A program made the translations under genes and the position numbers. From the NCBI RefSeq assembly GCF_964355755.1, contig NC_092678.1, positions 14,234,922-14,298,921 on the forward strand: a stretch of 64,000 nt of DNA, in the 5' to 3' direction. Below are positions 23,861 through 36,900 of this stretch, piece after piece. Numbering within the stretch: the stretch's first letter is position 1; each line of letters opens with the position of its first letter. Source of the DNA: Antedon mediterranea. Taxonomy: Eukaryota > Echinodermata > Crinoidea > Comatulida > Antedonidae. The notes beneath the pieces were generated by a model. The model did no database searches, was not told the origin of the DNA, and saw nothing but the letters and a program-made list of their open reading frames with translations.

Positions 23861-24487
23861 TATATATTATTATAACTGCCGCAATCCCAATGAATGCCCG
23901 CTCCCAGGTAACTGCCTAACAAAAGGTGTAGTTTACCAAGCTACAATAAAGAGAGAAGATTCATCAAAAGAAGAAACATATGTCGGACTAACTGAAAACC
24001 AGTTTAAAACCAGATACAGAAATCATACGTCTTCATTCCGGAACGAAAAACTAAGAAATGCAACGGAACTCAGTAAATATATATGGACACTTAAAGACTC
24101 TAAAACAAATTACTCAATTAAATGGAAAATTATAAAGAAATGCAAACCTTACTCAAATATTAATAAAGGATGTAATTTATGTATATATGAAAAGTATGTT
24201 ATTATATGTCAACCAGAGCTATGCTCACTGAATCGTAAGAACGAGTTAGTCTCTACTTGTAGACATATGAAAAATTTTTTACTAAATTGCAGATCCAAAC
24301 AGTTTATCTAAAACAATAGTCTATTGTATACGACTTCCTGATGACTCACTTCTATTAAGCACTATGAGACAACTGTGTCACTTATGTTTTATATTTCACC
24401 TGAAGAGTGCGGCTAGCTACATGCTGGTCGTACGAAACAAATTTGTAGTGATTAAAACAATGAAGTAACCAAGGTTTCTGCTGTTAT

Positions 24488-24569
<82 letters not shown>

Positions 24570-27500
24570 TATATAAGGCATAGTTATAAAGGCACGCCTC
24601 CAAAATCTGTAGGGTACAAAGCAGGAATGGTTGCTTATAAAGCAGGACATTTAAAACATATATATATATATATATATAAATATATCAGAAATATAAGGGC
24701 TTGTGTTGCTCGAAAGCTCTGCTAACTTTTCGGGCATTCATTGGGATTGCGGCAGTTACATCCGCTTTTTTTCGCGTTGGTTTCAGTAGACTTTTCTTTG
24801 GCTATCACATATTTGTTGTGTGCGTTAATTACTTTGTCTACGCTGGGCATGCAACTGTAGCTTAGTTTCAAGGTATTTTTGTTAAATATTTTTCTGAGCT
24901 TGTTGCCGGCAGGAAAACAATCTTCTACTATAGCTAAAAACTTGTGGCCGATGTTGGTTGCTACGTTTTTGCTGAATGGTGGGTTAAACCAAATTATGTT
25001 TCTGGTACGTGATTTTTTGTGCTTCTGCTGTTCAGCATTGAACTCAAGTTGATGATTGTATCCACTTTCTTTGAGGGCTTCCTGGTATAGGGGTGCAGAT
25101 GCATGAAATATATCTTTGTCTGATGAGATGTCAGAAAGGCGTTTATTTATAGCAAGTGGGATGTTTCGGATAATAGATGGAGGATTATATATATATATAT
25201 ATAAATCCAAAGGCAAATTACTGAAAAAAATGACAATGCTGTGGGTATCAGTGGCTGGATCTCAATGGAGATACAAAAATAAAAAGCGAAAAGCTAAATC
25301 AAAACGATAAAGTAAACAGCCAGAAAAGTTAGCAGAGCTTTTGGGCAACACTAGCCATTCATCAGTACAAGTGAAGGAATTTGGATAACGTCATAGTATA
25401 AAGCTGGCAGGTGCTGCCTGGGTGGACAGGAAAAAAAGAAATATAACAAAGGGAGCCAGGGTGGAGTCTGAATAAGAGTGGAAAACAAAGAAGGTAGCTT
25501 GGTAGAGATATAAACAATTTTGGAATGAGACTAAAAAACAGCTTAAAAGGTGGTTAATATTGAAACTTAAATGTTGGTAGTCAATGGAATAATTTTACCG
25601 ATCTGGGAGTATGTTCCTAATGTTAAGTCCAAAAGGTTTTGTGGTTTTAAGTAGTAATTCCCAGTGGTTTTCTTTGTCTTTGCGAGTTTTGTCGCTCCAT
25701 TTGACATTGTGGTCTATTGCAATAACTCTGAAATTTGCAATCGAGTGACCAGCTGAATTAAAATGTTCGGCTACAGGTTGATCAAGCTTTAATGTTTTGA
25801 TAGCTGATCTATGTTGTGTCATTCTCATACGGAGAGTGTTTTTTGTTTCTCCGACGTACTGTTTGCCACAAATATTACAGTATATGAGATAAATGACGTT
25901 TTTGGTTAGACAATTAATTGATTGTCTTATCCGAAAAATGCGGCCAGTTTGGTTACTCTCAAATTTTTCAGTAGAATCAACCAATGAACAAGTTTTGCAA
26001 GATTTGCCGCAAAGGTGACTGCACAAATTTTGGCTGTCATGAGAGTTAATTTCACTCTTAAATTTGGATCTGACTAATATATCACGAAGGTTGGGAGATC
26101 TACGAAATGCAATAATGGGTGGTTCCGGAAAAACAGTCCTGAGACGTTCTGTGGACTGTAGAATGGGCATATGTTTCTCAATAATAGCCCGTAATGGAGG
26201 CAACCTAGGGTGGTAGGTTGTGACCAATGGCACTCTGGTCGATTTTTTTGGCTGACGTGGTTTGTACGTCAGTGTTTGACATAGAGGAATATCTTTTGCT
26301 TTCTTTATAGCAGTGTCGATGTATTCCTTCTTGTAATTTATATTCCGGAGATGTACGGTTAGTTCTTCGGTACGATTCTGAAAATCTAAATCTGAAGAAC
26401 AGATACAGTACGTCTGATACGTAATGCTTGACTGTACGGTATGTTTTTAGTACAGTGTCGGGGGTGACAACTGCTAGGGAGCAGGTACATATTTTTATCC
26501 GTGGGTTTACGGAATAGGTCAGTTTTGAGTGTACCATTTTCTATGGTCACTACAGTGTCCACAAAATCAACGCTACTAGTGGATTTGGTAGCTGTAAATT
26601 TGATAGTTGGGTGGGCTGAATTAATATTGAGAAGAAAAGATTCCAAATTATCTTCACCATGGGTCCAGATCATGAAGATGTCGTCAATGTATCTAAACCA
26701 AACAAGTGGTTTATTTGGTTGGAGGGACAGAAAATTGGCCTCAAATTGTCCCATAAATAAATTTGCAAAAGATGGCGCCATTTTTCTGCCCATCGCTGTG
26801 CCATGAATTTGAAGGTAATGGTCATTTCCAAAAATAAAATTGTTGTTGGTTAAAATCAACATGATCAGTTCTCGTAAATGAGCTTTAGTAGGCGTTTTGC
26901 CTGGAATTTGTATGTAATTTAAAATACATGCGTCGGCTCCTTCTTCGTGAGGGATATTAGTATACAATGATGAAACATCTAATGTAGCCAGAAGAGAATT
27001 ATTAGGTAAATTTTGAATTTGGTTAATTTTGCGGATAAAGTCCGTGGAGTCCTGAATGTATGAAGGGAGATCAGTCACATATGGTCTTAGTAAATCATCC
27101 ACATATTCAGAAATTTTCTCTGTAGCAGTGCCATTGCCCGAAATAATGGGTCTACCAGGATTGCCTGCTTTGTGGATTTTAGGTAGGAAATAAAATCTGC
27201 CTGGAACTGGATTGACCTGTGCTAAATGAGGTCCAATCTTAGGATCGATGGAGTGTTTTTTTACCATCACAGAAACAGATTTGGCCACCTTATCCGCAAT
27301 TTCCGGGGTGGGATCCGTTGTAAGTTTACGATAATGAAGAGGATTGTTTAGCTGTCTTAAGGACTCCTCTTCATAAAATATGATGTCCATGGCAACAGTG
27401 GCAGAACCTTTATCAGCTGGTTTAATGATAATATCATTACGCTGACGCAATTTGGCAATGGCCTGCCTCTCTTGTTTTGAGAGATTGTCACGTTTATCTG

Positions 27501-27915
27501 GACTCGGGACGTAGTTTTGTACATCCTCCTCAATAGCCTGAATAAATGTTTCTAAAGCGGGACAACGATTTTTAGGTGGATTCCAGGAACTTTTTGGTTT
27601 AAATGTGTTAGCGTTGCCTTCGTTTTGCGTGGTGCTGCTATCTGAATCAGCAAAATGTTCACGTAATCGTAATCTTCTGGAGAAAGACTCCATATCCAAA
27701 GATAGTTGTTGTGCGCCGACCTGCCTTGGTTTTGGACAGAATTTAAGTCCTCGGGAAAGAAGTTATATATATATATATATATATACATATATATAAATAT
27801 ATATATATATATATACAAAATTTGTGATGTCCCCTTCGGGCCATTGCCGTTGATTGCTTACGGCAATTCATTGGCGATAATCCTGAGTTTGTTTTGAAAC
27901 TCGGATGCAGGAAGT

Positions 27916-27953
<38 letters not shown>

Positions 27954-30900
27954 ACTTCCTGCATCCGAGTTTCAAAACATATATATATATATGAGAACTT
28001 CCTGCATCCGAGTTTCAAAACAAACTCAGGATTATCGCCAATGAATTGCCGTAAGCAATCAACGGCAATGGCCCGAAGGGGACATCACAAATTTTGTCTA
28101 CCTGCAGACTTGGTCATTTCAACACAAATGACTCTACCTTCGGATGATTTTAGGGCGTTTAGGAAACCCTGCAGAAGGTTCGTTCGGACTTATAACAAGA
28201 ATCGGAGCAACACCTCTGATTCAGTTGTTGAAATTAATTGCCGACTTTCCGAAGGAGAGAAAAAACTTCTTTCCCGATGACTTAAATTCTGCCCAAAACC
28301 AAGGCAGGTCGGCGCACAACAACTATCTTTGGATATGGAGTCTTTCTCCAGAAGATTACGATTACGTGAACATTTTGCTGATTCAGACAGCAGCACCACG
28401 CAAAACGAAGGCAACGCTAACAAATTTAAACCAACAAGTTCCTGGAATCCACCTAAAAATCGTTGTCCAGCTTTAGAAACATTTATTCAGGCTATTGAGG
28501 AGGATGTACAAAACTACGTCCCGAGTCCAGATAAACGTGACAATCTCTCAAAACAAGAGAGGCAGGCCATTGCCAAATTGCGTCAGCGTAATGATATTAT
28601 CATTAAACCAGCTGATAAAGGTTCTGCCACTGTTGCCATGGACATCAAATTTTATGAAGTGGAGTCCGTAAGACAGCTAAACAATCCTCTTCATTATCGT
28701 AAACTTACAACGGATCCCACCCCGGAAATTGCGGATAAGGTGGCCAAATCTGTTTCTGTGATGGTAAAAAAACACTCCATCGATCCTAAGATTAGACCTC
28801 ATTTGGCACAGGTCAATCCAGTATCAGTCAGATTTTATTTCCTACCTAAAATCCACAAAGCAGGCAATCCTGGTAGACCCATTATTTCGGGCAATGGCAC
28901 TGCTACAGAGAAAATTTCTGAATATGTGGATGATTTACTAAGACCATATGTGATTGATCTCCCTTCATACATCCAGGACTCCACGGACTCTATCAGCAAA
29001 ATTAACCAAATTCAAAATTTACCTAGTAATTCTGTTCTGGCTACATTAGATGTTTCATCATTGTATACTAGTATCCCTCACGAAGAAGGAACCGACGCAT
29101 GTATTTTAAATTACATACAAATTCCAGGCAAAACGCATACTAAAGCTCATTTACGAGAATTGGTCATGTTGATTTTAACCAACAACAATTTTATTTGTTG
29201 AAATGACCATGAATTTGAAATTCATGGCACAGCGATGGGCACAAAAATGGCGCCATCTTTTGCAAATTTATTTATGGGACAATTTGAAGCCAATTTTCTG
29301 TCCCTCCAACCAAATAAACCACTTGTTTAGTTTAGATACATTGACGATATCTTCATGATCTGGACCCATGTTGAAGATAATTTGGAATCTTTTCTTCTCA
29401 ATATTAATTCAGCCCACCCAGCAATCAAATTTACAGCTACCAAATCCACTAGTAGCGTTGATTTTTTGGACACTATAGTGACCATAGAAAATGGTACACT
29501 CAAAACTGACCTATTCCGTAAACCCACGGATAAATGTACCTGCTCCCTAGAAGTTGTCATCCCCGACACTGTACTAAAAACATACCGTACAGTCAAGCAT
29601 TACGTATCAGACGTATCTGTTCTTCAGATTTAGATTTTCAGAATCGTACCAAAGAACTAACCGGACATTTCCGGAATAGAAATTACAAGAAGGAATACAT
29701 CGAAACTGCTATAAAGAAATCAAAAGATATTCCTCGATGTCAAACACTGACGTACAAACCACGTCAGCCAAAAAAATTTGACCTGAGTGCCATTGGTCAC
29801 AACCTACCACCCTAGGTTGCCTCCATTACGGGGTATTATTGAGAAACATATGCCCATTCCACAGTCCACAGAACGTCTCAGGACTGTTTTTCCGGAACCA
29901 CCCATTATTGCATTTCGTAGACCTCCAAACCTTCGTGATATATTAGTCAGATCCAAATTTAAGAGTGAAATTAACTCTCATGACAGCCACAATTTGGGCA
30001 GTCACCTTTGCGGCAAATCTTGCAAAACTTGTTCATTGGTTGATTCTACTGAAACATTTGAGAGTAACCAAACTGGCCGCATTTTTCGGAAAAGACAATC
30101 AATTAATTGCCTAAACAAAAACGTCATTTATCTCATATACTGTAATATTTGTGGCAAACAGTACGTCGGAGAAACAAAAAACACTCTCCGTATGAGAATG
30201 ACACAACATAGATCGGCTATCAAAACATTAAAGCTTGATCAACCTGTAGCCGAGCATTTTAATTCAGCTGGTCACTCGATTGCAAATTTCAGAGTTATTG
30301 CAATAGACCACAATGTCAAATGGAGCGACAAAACTCGCAAAGACAAAGAAAACCACTGGGAATTACTACTTAAAACCACAAAACCTTTTGGACTTAACAT
30401 TAGGAATATACTCCCAGATCGGTAAAATTACTCCATTGACTACCAACATTTAAGTTTCAATATTAACCACCATTTAATCTATTTTTAAGTCTCATTCCAA
30501 AATTGTTTATATCTCTACCAAGCTACCTTATTTGTTTTCTACTCTTATTCAGACTCGACCATGGCTCCCTTTGTTATATTTCTTTTATTCCTGTCCACCC
30601 AGGCAGCACTTGCCAGCTTTATACTATGACGTTATCCAAATTCCTTCACTTGCACTGGTGAAGGGCTTGTGTTGCTCGAAAGCTCTGCTAACTTTTCTGG
30701 CTGTTTACTTTATCGTTTTGATTTAGCTTTTCCCTTTTTATTTTTGTATCTCCATTGAGATCCAGCCACTGATACCCACTTTAACGATAAAGTAAACAGC
30801 CAAAAAAGTTAGCAGAGCTTTCGGGCAACACTAGCCCTTCATCAGTGCAAGTGAAGGAATTTGGATAACGTCATAGTATAAAGCTGGCAAGTGCTGCCTG

Positions 30901-33900
30901 GGTGGACAGGAATAAAAGAAATATATATGTGCGTGTGTGTGTGTGTGTTTAATTATCCGCATCGTTTGTTTAATTACATTTTATATTGTATGAATAATAC
31001 GTGTGATTTGCAATGAAATTGAGAGAAAAGTGACTTACGTACATCTTCCTTATTATAATATAATAATATATATTTATAAAGGTTTTTTACCACATAGTAA
31101 ATAAATGGAGGTATCTTTTTTTGTGTTTAGTTCAAGTGATAGTTAGGTCCATATGAAGTGATACCAGCTAATAGCATTTTGCCTAACTATAATTATTTTT
31201 CTGCAATACACTGTATAATATACACTTCATGAATATAATTTCTTTAAGGGACGGAAACACGTCACTGCATAAATACATGCGTTCTAATGAACCTACCTTA
31301 GAAGTAATATATAGGCTTTCGATATGGTATAATTATGATCACACCAACAAACCTATAATCTGCACCGCAAACATTATCTTATCCACTTTATTTTATATCA
31401 TATTACAATTATAAAAGAGCTGAATTTATGTTATCCGTTGTGTCTAACAGTATCATTTATAAGAATAATTATATTTTATGTTTATGATTTCTTCACAGAA
31501 TGGATATGGATACACACCGATAAATATTTATCTGGAGCGTGATGATGTTAAATTAGATATATTGTACTGTCTGATAACCAATGGTGAATCACAAACATTA
31601 CGAAAAGATGTAATTCGACAAAAAATGTAAATTGAAATAGTATGGCATACTGGTAATAGTACACGTATGCTTAATAATAATTACTATTTTTGCTCCGTTC
31701 TTGCTCATCATTAGTATTACATTCAAATACATGTTAATTAGTATTAACATGATGCAACTGCTCTTGGTATACATAATATATTTTAGCTACTTTCGATTAA
31801 TATGATTTAAAAATATTTATTTATTAAAAATATAACATTTTTTATTTTTTTAGGAAGGAAGCAATGCTCTACATATACATCTAAGTGGTAGATATGTTAA
31901 ACCTACGTTAGAAATAGTGACTAATCTCATTAAGCTTGGTGTATCTCCAACATTACAGAATAAGGTAAAGTGCATAAGAGTTGGCATATATTCCCGTGAA
32001 CTAACATTGTGTAATTATCTGGTGGGACTCAAACACACCTCAGATCACGAGTGTTGTGTTGTTCATAACTCTATACCTGCACAAGAGTGGTTACAACAAC
32101 CAAATACAGTTGGACACCACTAACGTTCGTGGTACCGAGATTAAATCTCTAAATAGGAAAAGAAAATATATATTTTTTTAATTATCCGCATTCTTTGTTT
32201 AATTTAATTATTTATTGTGTAAATTAAGTACGTATGATTTATAATGAACTTGAGAGAAAAGTGTCCTACGTAAGTAAAGTAGTAAAGTTGAAACCTAAGC
32301 TAATGCTAGCGACCTTGGTGCCAATCTCCATTTCCTTAGCGTTTGGGCCAGGCTCCACTAAGTATGTATGTTTGCGGGGGTACGCCACTCACGCAAACAC
32401 GAGTCTGATTTACCTTCCCAGTACTTTTACATACCGGTACCCATTTCTATCACCTGGGTGGGGAGGAACAGTGTGGATAAAGAATCTTGCTCAAGGACTC
32501 AACACCGCCGTGACCGGACCGGGCTTTAACCGGCAACCTCTTGATTGCAAGTCCAATGCTCTAACCACTGCGTCACAGTGCTCCACTAAGTGCTGCCTTA
32601 CGTACGTCTTCATTATTATGTAATACTACATCTTCATATCACATTTCATAAGGTAATAGGGATAGAGATAATTTATTGAATGAATTATCAATTTAACTAT
32701 GTTTTATGTAGACATGTCATTATACAATGGTTGAATTTAGAATGATGACTGAAGCAATGTTCACATTAATCTGTATGTATAAACTACACGATTATGTTTT
32801 TTTTGTCAGTAAAATTGCAAAATTAGGGAATCCACAGACAATTGGTAAAATTCGGTCTACGTTCAGAGCATAAGCACCAGTAAAATATTTTTTTTTTTAT
32901 TTATGTGTGTATTATTTATCATTGCATAACTAAAATTATTTTCTGCAATAACCTTTATGTATAATTTCTTTATATGATGGAAAAACCCCGCTGCATGAAT
33001 ACATGCGTTCAAATAAACCTACCTTAGAAGTAGTAAACTATCGTAGGAAACAAGGTGCTTCAATAACAGCACTAAGTAAGGTAATATAGGGTTACAGATA
33101 AGTTATTATGATTGCACCTATAACATACGTATGATCTGCACCGCAACAATATCGTATCCACTTATTTTATATCATATTACAATTGATAAAGTTATTTAGA
33201 ATTACTTGCTGCTGCAATAATTATTTAGTAGTAATTAAACAAGATCCTACAGTTATTGTGAGATTGGTATATTGACTATAATAATTTTATGTGGACATGC
33301 TATTATAAAAGAGCTGAATTTAGAATCATGACAGAAAGCAATGTTTACGTTGACATATATGCATAAACTACACGATTATGATTTCTTTTATGATTCTGTA
33401 AAATTACAAAATAAGAGACAATTGATATAATTCGGTCGACGTTCACAGGATATCCACAAGAAAAACGTTTTATTTAAATTTCTTTGTTTGTATTGTTTAT
33501 CATTATCTAACTATAATTATTTGCTGCAATACACTGTTTGTATAAACTTCATGATTATAATTTCTTTAAAGGACGGAAACACCCCGCTGCATGAATACAT
33601 GCTTTCAAATGAACCTATCTTAGAAGTAGTAGACTATCTCACGAAGCAAGGTGCATCCGTAACAGCACTAAATAAGGTAATAATGGGCTAGAGATCATTT
33701 CAAAATAAGGGAATGCATAGACAATTGATATACTTCGGTCTACGTTCACAACATATGCACCAGCAAACATTTTATTTCAATTTTTGTTGTGTATTATTAT
33801 CATTAACTCATTAACTAACTATAATTATTTCCTTCAATACACTGTTTGTATAAACTTCATGATTATAATTTCTCTATAGGACGGAAACACTCCGCTGCAT

Positions 33901-36900
33901 GAATACATGCGTTCAAATGAACCTACCTTAGAAGTTGTAGACTATCTCACGAAGCAAGGTGCATCCGTAACAGCACTAAATAAGGTAATATATGGCTACA
34001 GATAAGTTATATGATTGCACCTAACGTCGGCGAAATTATGTTTATTTATCTATTTTTTACCTCATTTAAAATATAATGTTTTGGTGTGATGTCACTTACA
34101 ACAATGGCATCAAAATAATCAATAAGGATACGAATGAATTATGACTGGAAGAACACGCCGCGGAATGTTCAAATGTTCTATTCCAGTACTAATACTACTT
34201 TCAATTACAACCTAACTATCTCATATTGCATCTTGCATAACACTCAACATCTCCTTACCACAATACTAATTTTCATATAGATTCCAATATATTCATGGTA
34301 TGTGGTACTGATATTGTTTACGTTTAATAATAAACTTTGTCTTAATATTTTGTTTCTCTATAGGACGGAAACACCACGCTGCATGAATACATGCGTTCAA
34401 ATAAACCTACCTTTGAAGTAGTAAACTATCTCAGGAAACAAGGTGCTTCAATAACAGCACAAAACAAGGTAATATAAGTCTAGAAATAATTTATAATTAT
34501 GATTACACCTATAACGTACGTATGATTGTCACGAACTCCTCTCACGTATGTTTCCGGGCGGTTGAAAATACTTTAGAAACTCCCTTGTGACATAAAAGTA
34601 TAAATACAAAATCCACAAAGTTGTAAAATAACTCAAAACAAAGCTTTAATTTCAATCAACTTCAACTTTTAACAATCCAGTAAGCACTTTAAACAACAGC
34701 TTCACAATGACTTTACAATATAACATCCAACCTCTAATCCAACAACCTTACAATAGTTTACATTCCTTTATATACAAGATGCTCCTATCCTTCTAGATCA
34801 TTCTTTATCATTATTACATGAATACAGTTTCTATTAATAGCACTTCTGGAATGTTCTTGATTGTTCTTATTAATTATACATGGTTTCTTAAATCAAAACA
34901 TCTTATTCTAGAATGTTCATGTAAATACTATGTTACTCTATGTTAGAGAATGGTAATTTATTACAATGATATGTGCCGCAAATATATGTTATCCACTTTA
35001 TTTCGTATCATATTACAATTGATTGAGTTATTTAGAATTACTTGCTGCAATCATTATTTAGTAGAAATTAAACAAGATCCTACAATTATTGTGGGATTGG
35101 TATATTGATTATGTTTTATGTGGACATGTCATTATAAAAGAGCTGAATTTAGAATCATGACAGAAAGCAATGTTTACGTTAACCTGTATGCATAAACTAC
35201 ACGATTATGATTTGTTTTATGATTCTATAAAATTACAAAATAAGAGACAATTGATATAATTCGGTCTACGTTCACAGGATATGCACCAGCAAACATTTTA
35301 TTTCAATTTCCTAACTATAATTATTTGCTGCAACACACTGTTTGTATAAACTTCATGATTATAATTTCTTTAAAGGACCGAAACACCCCGCTGCATGAAT
35401 ACATGCGTTCAAATGAACCTACCTTAGAGGTAGTAGACTATCTCACGAAGCAAGGTGCATCCGTTACAGCACTAAATAAGGTAATAATGGGCTAAAGATC
35501 ATTGCAAAATAAGGGAATGCGCAGATAATATTGATATACTCCGGTCTACGTTCACAACATATGCACCAGCAAACATTTTTATTCCAATTTGTTTGTGTAT
35601 TATTATCATCATTACCTAACTACAATTATTTCCTTCAATACACTGTTTGTATAAACTTCATGATTATAATTTTTCTACAGGACGGAAACACTCCGCTGCA
35701 TGAATACATGCGTTCAAATGAACCTATCTTAGAAGTAGTAAACTATCTCACGAAGCAAGGTGCATCCGTAACTGTACTAAATAAGGTAATATATAGCTAC
35801 ATATAAGTTATATGATTACACCTAACGTCTGCGAAATTATGTTTATTTATCTATTTTTTATCCTATTTAAAAATGTAATGTTTTGGTGTGATGTCACTTA
35901 CAACAATGGCATCAAAATAATCAATAAGGATACGAATGAATTATGACTGGAAGAACACGCCGCGGAATGTTCAAATGTTCTATTCCAGTACTAATACTAC
36001 TTTCAATTACAACCTAACTATCTCATATTGCATCTTGCATAACACTCAACATCTCCTTACCACAATACTAATTTTCATATAGATTCCAATATATTCATGG
36101 TATGTGGTACTGATATTGTTTACGTTTAATAATAAACTTCGTCTTAATATTTTGTTTCTCTATAGGACGGAAACACCACGCTGCATGAATACATGCGTTC
36201 AAATAAACCTACCTTTGAAGTAGTAAACTATCTCAGGAAACAAGGTGCTTCAATAACAGCACAAAACAAGGTAATATAAGTCTAGAAATAATTTATAATT
36301 ATGATTACACCTATAATGTACGTATGATTGTCACGAACTCCTCTCACGTATGTTTCCGGGCGGTTGAAAATACTTTAGAAACTCCCTTGTGACATAAAAG
36401 TATAAATACAAAATCCACAAAGTTGTAAAATAACTCAAAACAAAGCTTTAATTTCAATCAACTTCAACTTTTAACAATCCAGTAAGCACTTTAAACAACA
36501 GCTTCACAATGACTTTACAATATAACATCCAACCTCTAATCCAACAACCTTACAATAGTTTACATTCCTTTATATACAAGATGCTCCTATCCTTCTAGAT
36601 CATTCTTTATCATTATTACATGATTACAGTTTCTATTAATAGCACTTCTGGAATGTTCTTGATTGTTCTTATTAATTATACATGGTTTCTTAAATCAAAA
36701 CATCTTATTCTAGAATGTTCATGTAAATACTATGTTACTCTATATGTTAGAGAATGGTAATTTATTACAATGATATGTGCCGCAAATATATGTTATCCAC
36801 TTTATTTCGTATCATATTACAATTGATTGAGTTATTTAGAATTACTTGCTGCAATCATTATTTAGTAGAAATTAAACAAGATCCTACAATTATTGTGGGA

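Larger units (their letters stand above)
25222..27926 (-). mobile_element. Penelope-like element (family B), minus-strand copy
   Basis: Forms one arm of a large inverted pair with 27,950-30,782. Minus-strand order is: 5' leader (27,926-27,816), a (TA)n tract replacing about 165 bp present in the other copy, RT ORF (27,699-26,386), GIY-YIG ORF (26,233-25,595), and a 3' end with a hammerhead-like core (about 25,375-25,320). A frameshift separates the RT and nuclease parts. Confidence 0.85.
27950..30782 (+). mobile_element. Penelope-like element (family B), plus-strand copy
   Basis: Mirror image of the minus copy, nearly identical across the RT and nuclease. It keeps the full leader (28,020-28,262) lost from the other copy. 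It is dead: stops at 28,278 and 29,199, a small deletion after 29,199, a W-to-stop change in the RYIDD region, and a frameshift near 29,620. A further inverted piece of its own 3' end follows (30,783-30,922). Confidence 0.85.
34012..35815 (+). repeat. 1.80 kb tandem duplication, copy 1
   Basis: Contains three ankyrin exons (34,364, 35,376 and 35,681) and a solo LTR. Copy 2 follows immediately. Exon offsets between copies are 1802, 1804 and 1804 bp. The exact junction within the exon-flanking sequence was judged by eye. Confidence 0.85.

Noticed and set aside
27605-27818. Tyr-Ile-rich open frames over TA tracts (also at 5221-5409 and 27,894-28,018)
   Set aside because: They are translations of (TA)n microsatellites, open only because of the repeat.
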